Assembly (NCBI RefSeq): GCF_024396695.1
Contig: NZ_CP094359.1
Location: 2,263,501-2,327,500, forward strand
Direction: 5' to 3'
DNA: 64,000 bases
Source: Acidithiobacillus sp. YTS05
GTDB taxonomy: Bacteria > Pseudomonadota > Gammaproteobacteria > Acidithiobacillales > Acidithiobacillaceae
Below, one piece after another: positions 1 to 8,248 of this stretch. The notes beneath the pieces were generated by a model that saw only the letters and a list, made by a program, of their open reading frames with translations, was not told the origin of the DNA and searched no databases. A program made the position numbers and the translations under genes. How positions within the stretch are numbered: the stretch's first letter is position 1; every line of letters begins with the position of its first letter.

Positions 1-1
1 G

Positions 2-244
2 GCAAATAGCGCGACGCGCAAGGTTCATGCCTGTGCAGCCATTCAGTTACTACCGCAAGAAAACTTTGCGTCCGGGAGCTTTGCTGGAACGTTGGCTGGC
101 GCTCTGGCCGGGCAAGGGTCCTGCGCGATTGCCGGGCAGCAGCGCTTCTGGAACCTGCCGATCACCCACTGGAGCGTTACCGTATTTCTGCTCTGTGCGC
201 TGTGCCTGCTGCTGGCGATTTTCTTCAGCGCCCGGCGGCGCTGA
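2..244 (+). CDS. C-terminal end of an unidentified membrane protein (partial)
   Basis: An open frame enters from the left edge and stops with TGA at 242-244, giving about 80 residues with no start in the window. The last 30 residues form one hydrophobic segment (VTVFLLCALCLLLAIFF) followed by a basic tail SARRR, which suggests a final membrane helix with a cytoplasmic C-terminus. The family cannot be recognised from this piece. It converges on the fructosamine kinase gene and the two ends overlap by 20 bases. The frame could be fortuitous, but the clean helix and positive tail favour a real gene. Confidence 0.5.
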   Translation, partial: ANSATRKVHACAAIQLLPQENFASGSFAGTLAGALAGQGSCAIAGQQRFWNLPITHWSVTVFLLCALCLLLAIFFSARRR

Positions 245-1097
245 GGGCAGTCCGAGCTGCCGCCTGGGCCTGCCCCGCGTAGGAACGACCAAAAAGCAGC
301 CAGTGGTTGAGCAGATGATAGAGTTGGTAGAGGGGACGCCGAACGGCATAGCCAGCGGCATCAAAAGCCGGCATGGCCAGGGCTTGATAACGTTGCCAGA
401 ACACTGCCGGTGGCTGGGCGAAGAGTTCCAGCATGGCAAGATCCATCTCCCGATCACAGACCGCTACAGCGGGATCGAAAAGCCAGACATCGCCATCGAC
501 CCCCGCGCCCCAATTCCCTGACCACAGGTCGCCGTGAGTGAGGGAACCTTGCGGGGCATGATTCTGCAGGATCTCGGGCAGAGCCGCCAAAAGATCCGCA
601 AACAGCCTCGCCTCCTCGCGCTGCAGCTCCATCTGCGCGATTAGGACCTCCAAACGCTGCTCGCGCAAAAACTTCTGCCATTCTGCGGCGCTGGTTCCGT
701 CCGTTAGGCGATTCTGCTGCCGCGTAGCGCCGAGAAAATTGTCGCGCGGCCAACCGAATTGCGGCCAGGCCGGGCTATGCAGAGCGGCCAGGACACCGCC
801 CAGGGCGGCCCAGGCAGCATCGTCCTTGTGCGCGAAGGTCAATAACTGCAGGGCCAGGATGGTATCGCCGGACTCCTCCCAGACGCCATAGACGTGGGGC
901 ACCGGCACGCCCGCCGCCTGCAGGGCGCGTAGGCCGTCGGCTTCGGCTTCCGACTGGGTGCGCCCCTTCCCGATCTTGAGGAAAAGCGCCCGGTCGGCAT
1001 TGTGTGCCCGATACATGCGAAAAAAATCACTCGCCCCACTGGCCTCTACCCGCCAGTCGCCGCACAGCTCTTGCTGCAAGCGACGCTCTACAGACAT
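225..1097 (-). CDS. Fructosamine kinase family protein
   Basis: A 290-residue protein of the fructosamine/ketosamine-3-kinase family, which phosphorylates sugar adducts on protein amines so that they fall off (deglycation). The kinase-like fold is visible: the ATP-binding lysine in FLKIG (about residue 41), the catalytic motif HGDLWSGN at 188-195, and the metal-binding aspartate in LFDPAVAVCDREMDLAM at about 208. The length matches bacterial homologues. It starts 3 bases after purK and is probably the last gene of a purE-purK operon. The natural substrate is not evident from the sequence. Confidence 0.88.
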   Translation of the reverse strand: MSVERRLQQELCGDWRVEASGASDFFRMYRAHNADRALFLKIGKGRTQSEAEADGLRALQAAGVPVPHVYGVWEESGDTILALQLLTFAHKDDAAWAALGGVLAALHSPAWPQFGWPRDNFLGATRQQNRLTDGTSAAEWQKFLREQRLEVLIAQMELQREEARLFADLLAALPEILQNHAPQGSLTHGDLWSGNWGAGVDGDVWLFDPAVAVCDREMDLAMLELFAQPPAVFWQRYQALAMPAFDAAGYAVRRPLYQLYHLLNHWLLFGRSYAGQAQAAARTALSAAGR

Positions 1098-1100
1098 GGT

Positions 1101-2228
1101 CTAGTAGCCACTATCAGCGCCGCACAGCTCCGCCACCGTGCGCAGGGCAGCCGTCCGGCTCTCGGCCAGAATGTTGAGGTGACCCATCTTGCGCCCCGGC
1201 CGCGCCTCACTCTTTCCATAAAGATAGGGCTTTACTTGCGGATGGCAAAGCCAGGCGTTCCAGTCTGGCCCCGCCCCCTGCCACCATTCGCCGAGCAGGT
1301 TCAGCATCGCCACCGGCGAGAGCAGGCGGGTATCGCCCAAAGGTAAGCCGGTCAGGGCTCGTACCTGCTGATCGAACTGGCTGTGCACGCAGGCGTCGAG
1401 GGTATAATGGCCACTATTATGCGGGCGTGGCGCCATCTCGTTGACAAGCAATTCGCCATCCGCGCTGAGGAAAAATTCCACGGCGAGGACACCGACATAC
1501 TCCAGTGCCTCGGCAATGCGCAGGGCCGCGCGCCGCGCCTGTTCCTGATGCGCTTCAGAAAGCTCGCAGGGCACGATGCTGAGGTCCAGAATGCCATGCC
1601 GGTGTCGGTTCTCGGCGATGGGGTAAAAGACCGCCAGGCCATCGCTGCTGCGCGCAAGAATCACCGAAAACTCCTGACGCAGGGCGACCCGCGCTTCCAG
1701 CAACGCCGGACGCTGTCCCAGTTCCTGCCACGCCGTTGCCAAATCGGCGGCAGAGGCTACGGCCACCTGCCCCTTGCCATCGTAGCCATCCTGCGCGGTC
1801 TTGAGGATTGCCGGGAAAGCAAGCTGCGCGGCAGCCGGCAGATCGGCGGCCTGCTCGAGGAGGGCAAAGGGTGCCGTTACCAATCCCAGATCCCGAAAAA
1901 ACGCTTTCTCCAGACGCCGGTCCTGGGCGATGCGCAGGGCTTCTGGACCTGGCCGCAGAGGAAGCCGCTCGGCACAGTAGGCGAGGGTAGAAAGCGGGAT
2001 CTGCTCGCGCTCGACCGTGACGGCGGCCACTCCAGCGCAGAACTCCGCCAACACCGCATCCTCGGTGAAAGGGGCGCAGAAATGTCGGGCCGCGACCGCC
2101 GCCGCCGGGGCTTTGGGATCCGGATCAAATACCCAGACATCGTAGTCGAGTCGCCGGGCGGCCAGGGCAAACATCAGCCCCAATTGGCCACCACCCAGAA
2201 CGCCAAGGACACTGCCGGGCGCGATCAT
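1101..2228 (-). CDS. purK: N5-carboxyaminoimidazole ribonucleotide synthase
   Basis: PurK uses ATP and bicarbonate to carboxylate aminoimidazole ribonucleotide on N5, a step of cytosolic purine synthesis; PurE then moves the carboxylate to C4. The 375-residue protein opens with the glycine-rich [13 protein letters not shown] and continues as an ATP-grasp enzyme, with [17 protein letters not shown] near the nucleotide site and [25 protein letters not shown] as the metal- and ATP-binding end of the domain. The start overlaps the purE stop by 4 bases, so the two are translationally coupled. Confidence 0.97.
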   Translation of the reverse strand: MIAPGSVLGVLGGGQLGLMFALAARRLDYDVWVFDPDPKAPAAAVAARHFCAPFTEDAVLAEFCAGVAAVTVEREQIPLSTLAYCAERLPLRPGPEALRIAQDRRLEKAFFRDLGLVTAPFALLEQAADLPAAAQLAFPAILKTAQDGYDGKGQVAVASAADLATAWQELGQRPALLEARVALRQEFSVILARSSDGLAVFYPIAENRHRHGILDLSIVPCELSEAHQEQARRAALRIAEALEYVGVLAVEFFLSADGELLVNEMAPRPHNSGHYTLDACVHSQFDQQVRALTGLPLGDTRLLSPVAMLNLLGEWWQGAGPDWNAWLCHPQVKPYLYGKSEARPGRKMGHLNILAESRTAALRTVAELCGADSGY

Positions 2229-2725
2229 GATGCCGGTGGCGGCACTTGGCTGTGCAAGGCCTGCTCCGTTTGCGCTGCCCGAAAACGCTGCAGCCGCGCA
2301 TGCAAGTCCGGGTCGTGCAGGGCCAGTTGTGCTGCGGCAAAGAGCGCCGCGTTGGCAGCCCCCGCCGCGCCAATGGCAAAGGTGGCGACCGGCACTCCCT
2401 TGGGCATTTGCACAATGGACAGCAAGGAGTCCTGCCCCTGCAGGTGCCGCGAAGGCACTGGCACCCCTAGCACCGGCACCAGGGTCTTGGCGGCTAGCAT
2501 CCCCGGGAGGTGGGCGGCACCGCCGGCGCCCGCAATGATGGCCTGCAATCCGCGCGCGCTGGCCTCCTCTGCATAGGCAAAGAGGAGATCGGGGGTGCGG
2601 TGGGCGGAGACGACCCGGGTCTCATGCGGTATCTGCAAATCGGCCAGAATCTGGGCAGCCGACTGCATCACCTCCCAGTCGCTCACACTGCCCATGACCA
2701 CGCCGACAATCGGCCCCTGCTGCAT
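2225..2725 (-). CDS. purE: N5-carboxyaminoimidazole ribonucleotide mutase
   Basis: Class I PurE, which converts N5-CAIR to CAIR in purine synthesis and works as an octamer in other bacteria. The 166-residue sequence has the family signatures [13 protein letters not shown] near the N-terminus, [12 protein letters not shown] (with the catalytic histidine) and [17 protein letters not shown]. It is the first gene of the purE-purK-fructosamine kinase unit and is divergent from trmB, with only about 40 bases between the start codons. Confidence 0.97.
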   Translation of the reverse strand: MQQGPIVGVVMGSVSDWEVMQSAAQILADLQIPHETRVVSAHRTPDLLFAYAEEASARGLQAIIAGAGGAAHLPGMLAAKTLVPVLGVPVPSRHLQGQDSLLSIVQMPKGVPVATFAIGAAGAANAALFAAAQLALHDPDLHARLQRFRAAQTEQALHSQVPPPAS

Positions 2726-2763
2726 TGCTCTCCCCTTCGGCGTCGCACCGGAAACTGGCTATA

Positions 2764-3459
2764 ATGCCGGGCATGAACGCGTCTCTCAAGCCCGAATTTC
2801 GTCCCATCCGCAGCTTTGTCCTGCGTCAGGGCCGCCTCACCAACGCGCAAGCGCGCATTTTGCAAGAGCGCGGCAGCTTTTACATTCTCGATGCTCAGGC
2901 AGCCTGGCACTCACCCTGGGCCGGCTCCCAAGCCCTGATGCTGGAAATCGGCTTTGGCAATGGAGAACATCTGACGCAGTTTGCCGAGAAGCATCCGGAC
3001 TGGGGCTGCATCGGTGCCGAGGTCCACTCCCCCGGCGTCGGCTCCCTACTCTTGCGTGCCGAAGCGGCAGGACTCCAGAATCTGCGGGTACTGCATGACG
3101 ATGTCGCGCCGTGGTTGCGTAGCTTGCCAGACAGCGTCTTTGCGCTGGTTGTCGTCCAGTTTCCCGATCCCTGGCGAAAGAAACGGCATCATAAGCGGCG
3201 CATCATTCAGCCCGATTTTCTGGAGCTGCTGCATCGGGTCATGCAATCCGGTGGTGAGTTGCAGCTGGCGACAGACTGGCAGCCCTATGCCGAGCAGATG
3301 CTGACCTTGCTGGAAAGCGCGCCCGGCTGGGAGAATTTGGCGGGATCGGGGCACTATGCAGCCCCCCCGGAAAACCGTATCCAGACCCGTTTTGAACGCC
3401 GCGGTACGGCCTTGGGCCATGCCGTTTTCGACCTGCGCTTTGCTTGTCGCAAAAAATGA
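2764..3459 (+). CDS. trmB: tRNA (guanine-N7-)-methyltransferase
   Basis: TrmB makes 7-methylguanosine at position 46 of tRNA using S-adenosylmethionine. The protein has the Rossmann motif MLEIGFGNGEHL, the family motif GAEVHSPGVGSLL, and VVVQFPDPWRKKRHHKRRI, the diagnostic PDPWxKxRHxKRR block. Either ATG 2764 or ATG 2773 could be the start (231 or 228 aa). A perfect TATAAT lies at 2760-2765 and no clear Shine-Dalgarno is seen, so the message may be nearly leaderless and begin close to 2773. The end overlaps the next gene by 4 bases. Confidence 0.93.
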   Translation: MPGMNASLKPEFRPIRSFVLRQGRLTNAQARILQERGSFYILDAQAAWHSPWAGSQALMLEIGFGNGEHLTQFAEKHPDWGCIGAEVHSPGVGSLLLRAEAAGLQNLRVLHDDVAPWLRSLPDSVFALVVVQFPDPWRKKRHHKRRIIQPDFLELLHRVMQSGGELQLATDWQPYAEQMLTLLESAPGWENLAGSGHYAAPPENRIQTRFERRGTALGHAVFDLRFACRKK

Positions 3460-4154
3460 GCGTGCCGCGCCTCTCCGATTGCCTGCACTGCCGGATGCGC
3501 GGGGAAAGTATCTTTGCTGGCCTCAATCCGGCGGAACTCTGCACCCTGGGCATGGAAGTGCAGGACATCGATTGCGCCGCCGGGGAGGTCCTCTATCGCT
3601 CGGGAGATCCCGCCCGCCACGCCTACACCCTGCGGGAAGGAGCGGTGAAGTTGGTAAAGACCTTGAGCAACGGCCAGCAGGTCATCCTGCGCCTGCTGCA
3701 TCACGGTGATCTCTTTGGCTTTGAAGGACTGCGGGAGAAAGAGCATCGGCACGATGCCATCAGCATCGCGCCGGGCAAACTCTGTCGCCTGGATCTCGTC
3801 GAACTGCAGCGCCTATCCGAGCGCCAGCCGAAAGTCCGCGAGGCCATTTTTCAGCGCTGGCAGGACGCTCTGCGCGCCAGCGAGGAACGGGTGGTGGAGC
3901 TCGGTGCCAAGAAGGCCGAGGCACGCCTCGCTACCTTTCTGTTGCAATGGGCACAGCGCTATCCGCAGCTGCGCGTCCTGCCCTTCCCTCTGACCCGTCA
4001 GGATCTCGCCGATTTTCTTGGGCTATCGGTGGAGCATGTCAGCCGCCTCATGGCGGAATTCAAGCGTCAGAAACTGCTGCAAGAAGCTCGCAACCAACTG
4101 GAAATCCTCTCCCCGCAAAGACTGCAGGAAATCGCTGCGGCCAAATCCGACTGA
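3456..4154 (+). CDS. Crp/Fnr-family transcriptional regulator with FNR-type recognition helix
   Basis: A 232-residue Crp/Fnr regulator. An N-terminal cyclic-nucleotide-type beta-roll (about residues 25-115, with GDPARHAYTLREGAVKLVK and LHHGDLFGFEGL) is followed by a dimer helix and a winged helix with LTRQDLADFLGLSVEHVSR. The recognition helix keeps the E-x-x-S-R pattern that reads TTGAT half-sites in FNR. The N-terminus carries C9-LH-C12, but the third cysteine of the usual FNR cluster is replaced by Phe in RGESIFAGL; other cysteines are C29, C40 and C110. The ATG overlaps the trmB stop (ATGA). A matching FNR box lies just downstream, suggesting it controls the next two genes. Confidence 0.85.
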   Translation: MSVPRLSDCLHCRMRGESIFAGLNPAELCTLGMEVQDIDCAAGEVLYRSGDPARHAYTLREGAVKLVKTLSNGQQVILRLLHHGDLFGFEGLREKEHRHDAISIAPGKLCRLDLVELQRLSERQPKVREAIFQRWQDALRASEERVVELGAKKAEARLATFLLQWAQRYPQLRVLPFPLTRQDLADFLGLSVEHVSRLMAEFKRQKLLQEARNQLEILSPQRLQEIAAAKSD

Positions 4155-4165
4155 TTCACTCGAGA

Positions 4166-4179
4166 TTGATCTTTGTCAA
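4166..4179 (+). promoter_or_regulatory. FNR/ANR-type operator
   Basis: TTGAT CTTT GTCAA matches the FNR consensus TTGAT-N4-ATCAA at nine of ten half-site positions and exactly matches the ANR-type form TTGAT-N4-GTCAA. Its centre is near 4172.5. A weak -10-like AAGATAT at 4203-4209 would place a start about 41 bases downstream of the centre, the usual spacing for activation. It lies between the Fnr-like gene and the 4293/4834 gene pair. Confidence 0.75.
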
Positions 4180-4292
4180 TGCACGCTTGTGCTGCCCTAG
4201 GCAAGATATCTCCATTGGCGAGATGCTGCTCTGTTTCGTCGCGAAAGCAGCACTCTTTACAGCACCAAAAATTGAGACAAGGAGATTCCATC

Positions 4293-4790
4293 ATGTACCA
4301 AAACGATTCTGCAATGTTCCGCGTTCGTGGCCAGGGTGGCGGGCGCGCCGGTGGCGATCCTGCCCGAGCCGCCCGGCACCAGCACGATCAAGCGGTGTTT
4401 CACCGTCTGCTGGCCCTGCACGAGCAGATCGAACGCGACCTGGAGTTGTTGCCCAATGGCGTGCGTGCCCGCACCCGGTCCAACAATCCCGAAATCGTCG
4501 CGCTGTTGCACGACCATGTCCCCTCGATGAAGCAGCGGCTGGAAGAAAATTTTGGCCTGCGCTTCTGGGACCCGGCCTTCGCCGAGCTCTTTGCCCAGCA
4601 CGACAAGATCCATATGGAGCTTACCCTGCTGCCGGATGGTGTACTGATCGAGGAGACCAGCGACGATCCGAATGTGGTCGAGCTCATCCAGGCCCATGGC
4701 CAGATTATCAACCTCTTCGTCGCCAAAGGCAGCGCCCAGGCACAGCAGGAGAGCCCGCTACCGGATAGCTATCGGCGGGTGCTGGCCTGA
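4293..4790 (+). CDS. Hypothetical protein with duplicated His-containing units
   Basis: A 165-residue soluble protein with no signal peptide or membrane segment. Two halves align: residues 36-76 (ALHEQIERDLELLPNGVRA then NNPEIVALLHDHV) and 96-138 (AQHDKIHMELTLLPDGVLI then DDPNVVELIQAHG). In each, a histidine near the start of the unit (H43, H103) and one near its end (H75, H135) recur, so the pair could form a metal or cofactor site. The N-terminus is Gly/Arg rich. The start is set by AAGGAG at 4279-4284. Similar uncharacterised proteins occur near redox genes in other bacteria (recollection, not checked). It probably shares the FNR-type promoter with the flavoprotein downstream. Confidence 0.75.
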   Translation: MYQNDSAMFRVRGQGGGRAGGDPARAARHQHDQAVFHRLLALHEQIERDLELLPNGVRARTRSNNPEIVALLHDHVPSMKQRLEENFGLRFWDPAFAELFAQHDKIHMELTLLPDGVLIEETSDDPNVVELIQAHGQIINLFVAKGSAQAQQESPLPDSYRRVLA

Positions 4791-4833
4791 GCTATCCTGA
4801 TCAGAGGTATCGATAGAATCACAGGAGGATTGT

Positions 4834-5976
4834 ATGGCCCAATTTACCATCATTGGCAGTGGCTTTGGTGGGCTGACAGCCGTGCGCGAGCTGCGCCGCC
4901 GCGCCCCCGACGCCGAGATCCGTCTCGTCGCCCCCAAACCGGAGTTCATTTACTACCCCAGTCTCATCTGGGTACCGACCGGTCTGCGCCAGGGCGAGGA
5001 ACTGCGCATCGACCTGCGTGACTTCTTTCAGCGCCAGCGGGTGGAGTTCGTTGCCGACACGGTGCAATCCATCAATGCCCAAGGACAGGTCCAGCTGGAA
5101 TCCGGTGCCAGTCTGGAACAGGATGCCCTCATCATTGCCGCCGGCGGACGCGGCCTGCGCAAGCTGCCCGGGATCGAACACAGTCTCGCCATCTGCGATG
5201 GCATCGAGACCGCGCAACAGATTCGCGAACGCCTGCAGAGCATGGCGGGTGGCAATATTGCCTTCGGCTTTGCCGGTAATCCCCAGGAACCGGGTGCCGT
5301 ACGCGGCGGCCCCATCTTCGAGCTGCTCTTTGGGATCGACACCTACCTGCGCCGTCAGGGTACCCGCGAAAAATTCACCCTGACCTTCTTCAATCCCATG
5401 CGCGAGCCAGGCAATCGTCTCGGTGCCGATGCCGTCGCAGGATTATTGGCGGAGATGGAAAAACGCCAGATTCGCACCCACCTCGGCCATAAGATTACCG
5501 CCTTCGATGCCCAGCAGGTACACACCGAAGGGGGGGACATCGATGCCGATCTGATCCTCTTCATGCCCGGTATGACCGGCCCGGCCTTTGCGGCAAATAG
5601 TGCTCTGCCGCTGTCGGCGGGCGGTTTCCTGCAGGCCGACAATCACTGTCAGGTTCCTGGCCTGCCCGGGGTCTATGTGGTGGGGGATGCGGCATCCTAC
5701 GGCGACAGTCCGGACTGGCTGCCCAAACAGGGGCACAGCGCCGATCTGCAGGCCAAGACTGCGGTGCACAATGCCCTTCGCCATGTGCAGGGACAAACGG
5801 CCGACCAGACCTTCCGCCAGGAACTCATCTGCATCGTCGACAGCCTCGACGGCGGCAACCTCGTATTTCGCAACCCCAATACGGCCCGCGTCGTCCCCGG
5901 CTCCTGGTGGCATCTGGCCAAGCGCGTCTTCGAATGGCGCTATCTGGCCCCCTATCGCCCCCGTTCTGCCGGGTAA
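4834..5976 (+). CDS. SQR-like FAD-dependent oxidoreductase lacking one catalytic cysteine
   Basis: A 380-residue flavoprotein of the sulfide:quinone oxidoreductase / flavocytochrome c sulfide dehydrogenase superfamily. It shows the FAD motif IIGSGFGGLTAVREL (6-20), IIAAGGRGLRKLPGIEH (100-116) and the second FAD motif GVYVVGDAASYG (279-290). Cysteines are C121 (HSLAIC), C272 and C333 (LICIVD); C121 and C333 correspond to Cys128 and Cys356 of classical SQR. The segment where Cys160 should lie reads PGAVRGGPIFE (153-163), with no cysteine. It is therefore SQR-like with altered chemistry, and sulfide oxidation cannot be assumed. AGGAGG at 4823-4828 fixes the start. Confidence 0.8.
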   Translation: MAQFTIIGSGFGGLTAVRELRRRAPDAEIRLVAPKPEFIYYPSLIWVPTGLRQGEELRIDLRDFFQRQRVEFVADTVQSINAQGQVQLESGASLEQDALIIAAGGRGLRKLPGIEHSLAICDGIETAQQIRERLQSMAGGNIAFGFAGNPQEPGAVRGGPIFELLFGIDTYLRRQGTREKFTLTFFNPMREPGNRLGADAVAGLLAEMEKRQIRTHLGHKITAFDAQQVHTEGGDIDADLILFMPGMTGPAFAANSALPLSAGGFLQADNHCQVPGLPGVYVVGDAASYGDSPDWLPKQGHSADLQAKTAVHNALRHVQGQTADQTFRQELICIVDSLDGGNLVFRNPNTARVVPGSWWHLAKRVFEWRYLAPYRPRSAG

Positions 5977-7124
5977 ACCCGCCCCTTCCAGGCACCACCC
6001 CGCCCGCCGTAGTGACGACGGGCGGAGTCCAAAGTCATCAGCGTATACAGCCAGGCGGCTGGTTGTAATGTCAGGGCCCAAAGCGGAGAAAGCCGATAAT
6101 CGCGCAGGGTCGGCCAGAACATCCGCCAGGAGAGTAACAGGCTGACCAGGGATAGTCCCCAGACCCAGACTTGATCGTAGGCGAGTCCGACGAGCAATAA
6201 CACCCAAGGCAACAGATACAGAAAGAGCATACTCAACGTGGCAATGAGTAGGCGCGAAGGGCGAAAATCGAGTTGCACATAGGCGGAGCGCGTCACCATC
6301 TGCCAGATTTCCTGCAGGCGGGTATAGCGTCGCAGGCTGACACTGTGATCGGCAAGTCCCAGCCAGATAGGCCCCTGTGCCTTGAGTTGCGCGGCTAGGG
6401 TGCAGTCGTCGATGAGCGCGCCACGCATCGCCTGCAGCCCGCCGCTTGCCGTCAACGCTGCGCCTGCCACCAGCATGCATCCCCCCGCCGCGCCGGCGAG
6501 CTTACGTCGCGGGTCATTGACCCAGGGGAAGGGATACAGCTTCTGAAAAAAGAACAGAAAAGGCGGAATGAGCCAGCGCTCCCACAAAGTCTGACAGGAA
6601 AGACGCACCATGAGTGAGACCAAAACACGCTTTTCCGTCACCGCTTTGGCGACGAGGGCGCGCAAGACCAGCGGCGCATGTACGATATCGCCATCGGTAA
6701 ACCAGAGGTAGGGTACGGCGCCAGCCGCCTCCACCCCTTGCGACATCGCCCAGACCTTACCCGCCCAGCCTGCCGGGAGGTCTTTTCCGCGCAGGACCGT
6801 CAGCCGCGATGCAGCATCCAGTTCTGCCGCAGCAGACTGCGCCAGATCCGCAGTACCGTCGGCACTTTGGTCATCAATGACGATCAGTCGCAGTTCGCCG
6901 GGATAGTCCTGGCCAAGAATCCCGCGCACGCAGGCAGCAATTCCGGCCGCCTCGTTCCGTGCGGGGACCACGGCAGTGACTGCCGGCCACTGTGCAATTT
7001 CCGCGGCGGTAAGGCGTTGGTCCGCTAGCCAAAATCCTCCCCGCGCCAGATACAGGACAACCCACGCCAGAAAAACCGCGATCGCAAAGCCCAGCAGCAT
7101 CAGGCATTGCCACCAATCCGCCAT
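5952..7124 (-). CDS. hpnB: Hopanoid-associated glycosyltransferase
   Basis: A 390-residue family 2 glycosyltransferase matching HpnB, a protein that accompanies hopanoid lipid synthesis and whose exact reaction is unsettled. It has an N-terminal membrane helix (LMLLGFAIAVFLAWVVLYLA), the GT2 start VTAVVPARNEAAGI, a nucleotide-binding IDDQSADGTAD, the HpnB-typical LPAGWAGKVWAMSQG and WFTDGDIVH, and C-terminal hydrophobic segments. The chosen start places the helix at the very N-terminus and lies 25 bases inside the pilU 3' end. No other hopanoid gene is in the window. Confidence 0.88.
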   Translation of the reverse strand: MADWWQCLMLLGFAIAVFLAWVVLYLARGGFWLADQRLTAAEIAQWPAVTAVVPARNEAAGIAACVRGILGQDYPGELRLIVIDDQSADGTADLAQSAAAELDAASRLTVLRGKDLPAGWAGKVWAMSQGVEAAGAVPYLWFTDGDIVHAPLVLRALVAKAVTEKRVLVSLMVRLSCQTLWERWLIPPFLFFFQKLYPFPWVNDPRRKLAGAAGGCMLVAGAALTASGGLQAMRGALIDDCTLAAQLKAQGPIWLGLADHSVSLRRYTRLQEIWQMVTRSAYVQLDFRPSRLLIATLSMLFLYLLPWVLLLVGLAYDQVWVWGLSLVSLLLSWRMFWPTLRDYRLSPLWALTLQPAAWLYTLMTLDSARRHYGGRGGAWKGRVYPAERGR

Positions 7125-8236
7125 TGGGTCGCCGCCTCGGCTTTGGAACCCGGGTCCTCCAGACCACGCTTCATGCACTCCATTTTGATGGCCAAGCGCA
7201 AATCATTCTGGGAATCGGCGCCACGGATGGCATCCTCGTATTCGATCATGCCGTCCATATATAGCTTCACCAGCGACTGATCGAAAGTCTGCATGCCGAC
7301 ATCGTTGGGCCGGGCCATGGCGTCCTTCAACAGGCCGACTTCCCCGCGATAGATGAGATCGGCAATTGTCGGCGTATTGATCAGCACTTCCATTGCCGCA
7401 ATTCGTCCTGATCGGCCCTTGAGGGGGAGAAGACGCTGCGATACCACCGCCTTGAGGTTGAGGGAAAGATCCATGAGCAACTGCCGTTTACGCTCTTCCG
7501 GGAAGAAATTGATGATGCGCTCCACCGCCTGATTGGCATTGTTGGCATGCAAGGTAGACATACACAGATGGCCGGTTTCGGCATAGGCCACCGCATGTTC
7601 CATGGTAGCGCGGCTGCGCACTTCGCCGATCAGGATGACGTCGGGGGCCTCACGCAGGGCGTTTTCCAGGGCGTTCTCGTAACTCAGAGTATCAATACCG
7701 ACTTCGCGCTGATTGACGATCGACTTGATATTTTTGTGGAGATACTCAATGGGATCTTCAATGGTCAGTATGTGCCCTGCCGAACTGGCATTGCGATGTT
7801 GCAGCATGGACGCCAGGGAGGTGCTTTTTCCGGAGCCGGTAGCCCCCACAAAAAGCACCAAGCCGCGGGAGGTCATCGCCAATTCCTTCAGAATCGGCGG
7901 CATGTGCAGCTGATCCAAGGTCGGGATCTGCGTCTTGATGGCACGGATAACGAAGGATATTTCATTTCTCTGAAAAAATCCGTTGACGCGAAACCTACCC
8001 ACACCCGGGATGGACAAGGCGAGATTGGCCTCCTTTTCGTGCTGGAAATCCTGCAGTCGTTCCAGACCGAGGATCTCCTTCGCGAGCGCCAGACTTTGGC
8101 CGGGTTTCAGGGGCTCGTCGCTGACGGGAACGGCGCGTCCATCGATCTTCATCACCGGTGGCGAGCCAACCGTAAAATACAGATCGGAACCGTTTTTCTC
8201 CATCATCAACCGTAACAGGTCATCAAGCACTGGCAT
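7100..8236 (-). CDS. pilU: Type IV pilus retraction-associated ATPase PilU
   Basis: A 378-residue hexameric secretion-type ATPase that assists PilT in depolymerising type IV pili on the cytoplasmic side of the inner membrane. Visible are an N-terminal PAS-like domain, Walker A GATGSGKST, the Asp box ILTIEDPIEYLH, Walker B DVILIGEVR and the His box GHLCMSTLHANNA. The longer C-terminal tail and the sequence around FPEERKRQLLMDLSLNLK fit PilU better than PilT. It lies directly downstream of pilT in the same direction. Confidence 0.93.
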   Translation of the reverse strand: MPVLDDLLRLMMEKNGSDLYFTVGSPPVMKIDGRAVPVSDEPLKPGQSLALAKEILGLERLQDFQHEKEANLALSIPGVGRFRVNGFFQRNEISFVIRAIKTQIPTLDQLHMPPILKELAMTSRGLVLFVGATGSGKSTSLASMLQHRNASSAGHILTIEDPIEYLHKNIKSIVNQREVGIDTLSYENALENALREAPDVILIGEVRSRATMEHAVAYAETGHLCMSTLHANNANQAVERIINFFPEERKRQLLMDLSLNLKAVVSQRLLPLKGRSGRIAAMEVLINTPTIADLIYRGEVGLLKDAMARPNDVGMQTFDQSLVKLYMDGMIEYEDAIRGADSQNDLRLAIKMECMKRGLEDPGSKAEAATQWRIGGNA

Positions 8237-8248
8237 GGTCTTCTCCCA

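Noticed and set aside
27..521. Plus-strand reading frame of 164 residues at the left edge
   Set aside because: It lies mostly antisense to the fructosamine kinase gene and has no domain; the frame ending at 244 explains the left edge better.
1383..2576. Plus-strand frame of about 397 residues
   Set aside because: It runs antisense across purK and purE; long antisense frames are common in GC-rich coding DNA and the sense proteins are unmistakable.
2760..2765. Perfect TATAAT upstream of trmB as a separate promoter entry
   Set aside because: No acceptable -35 is found at normal spacing and the hexamer overlaps the first possible ATG, so it is mentioned under trmB only.
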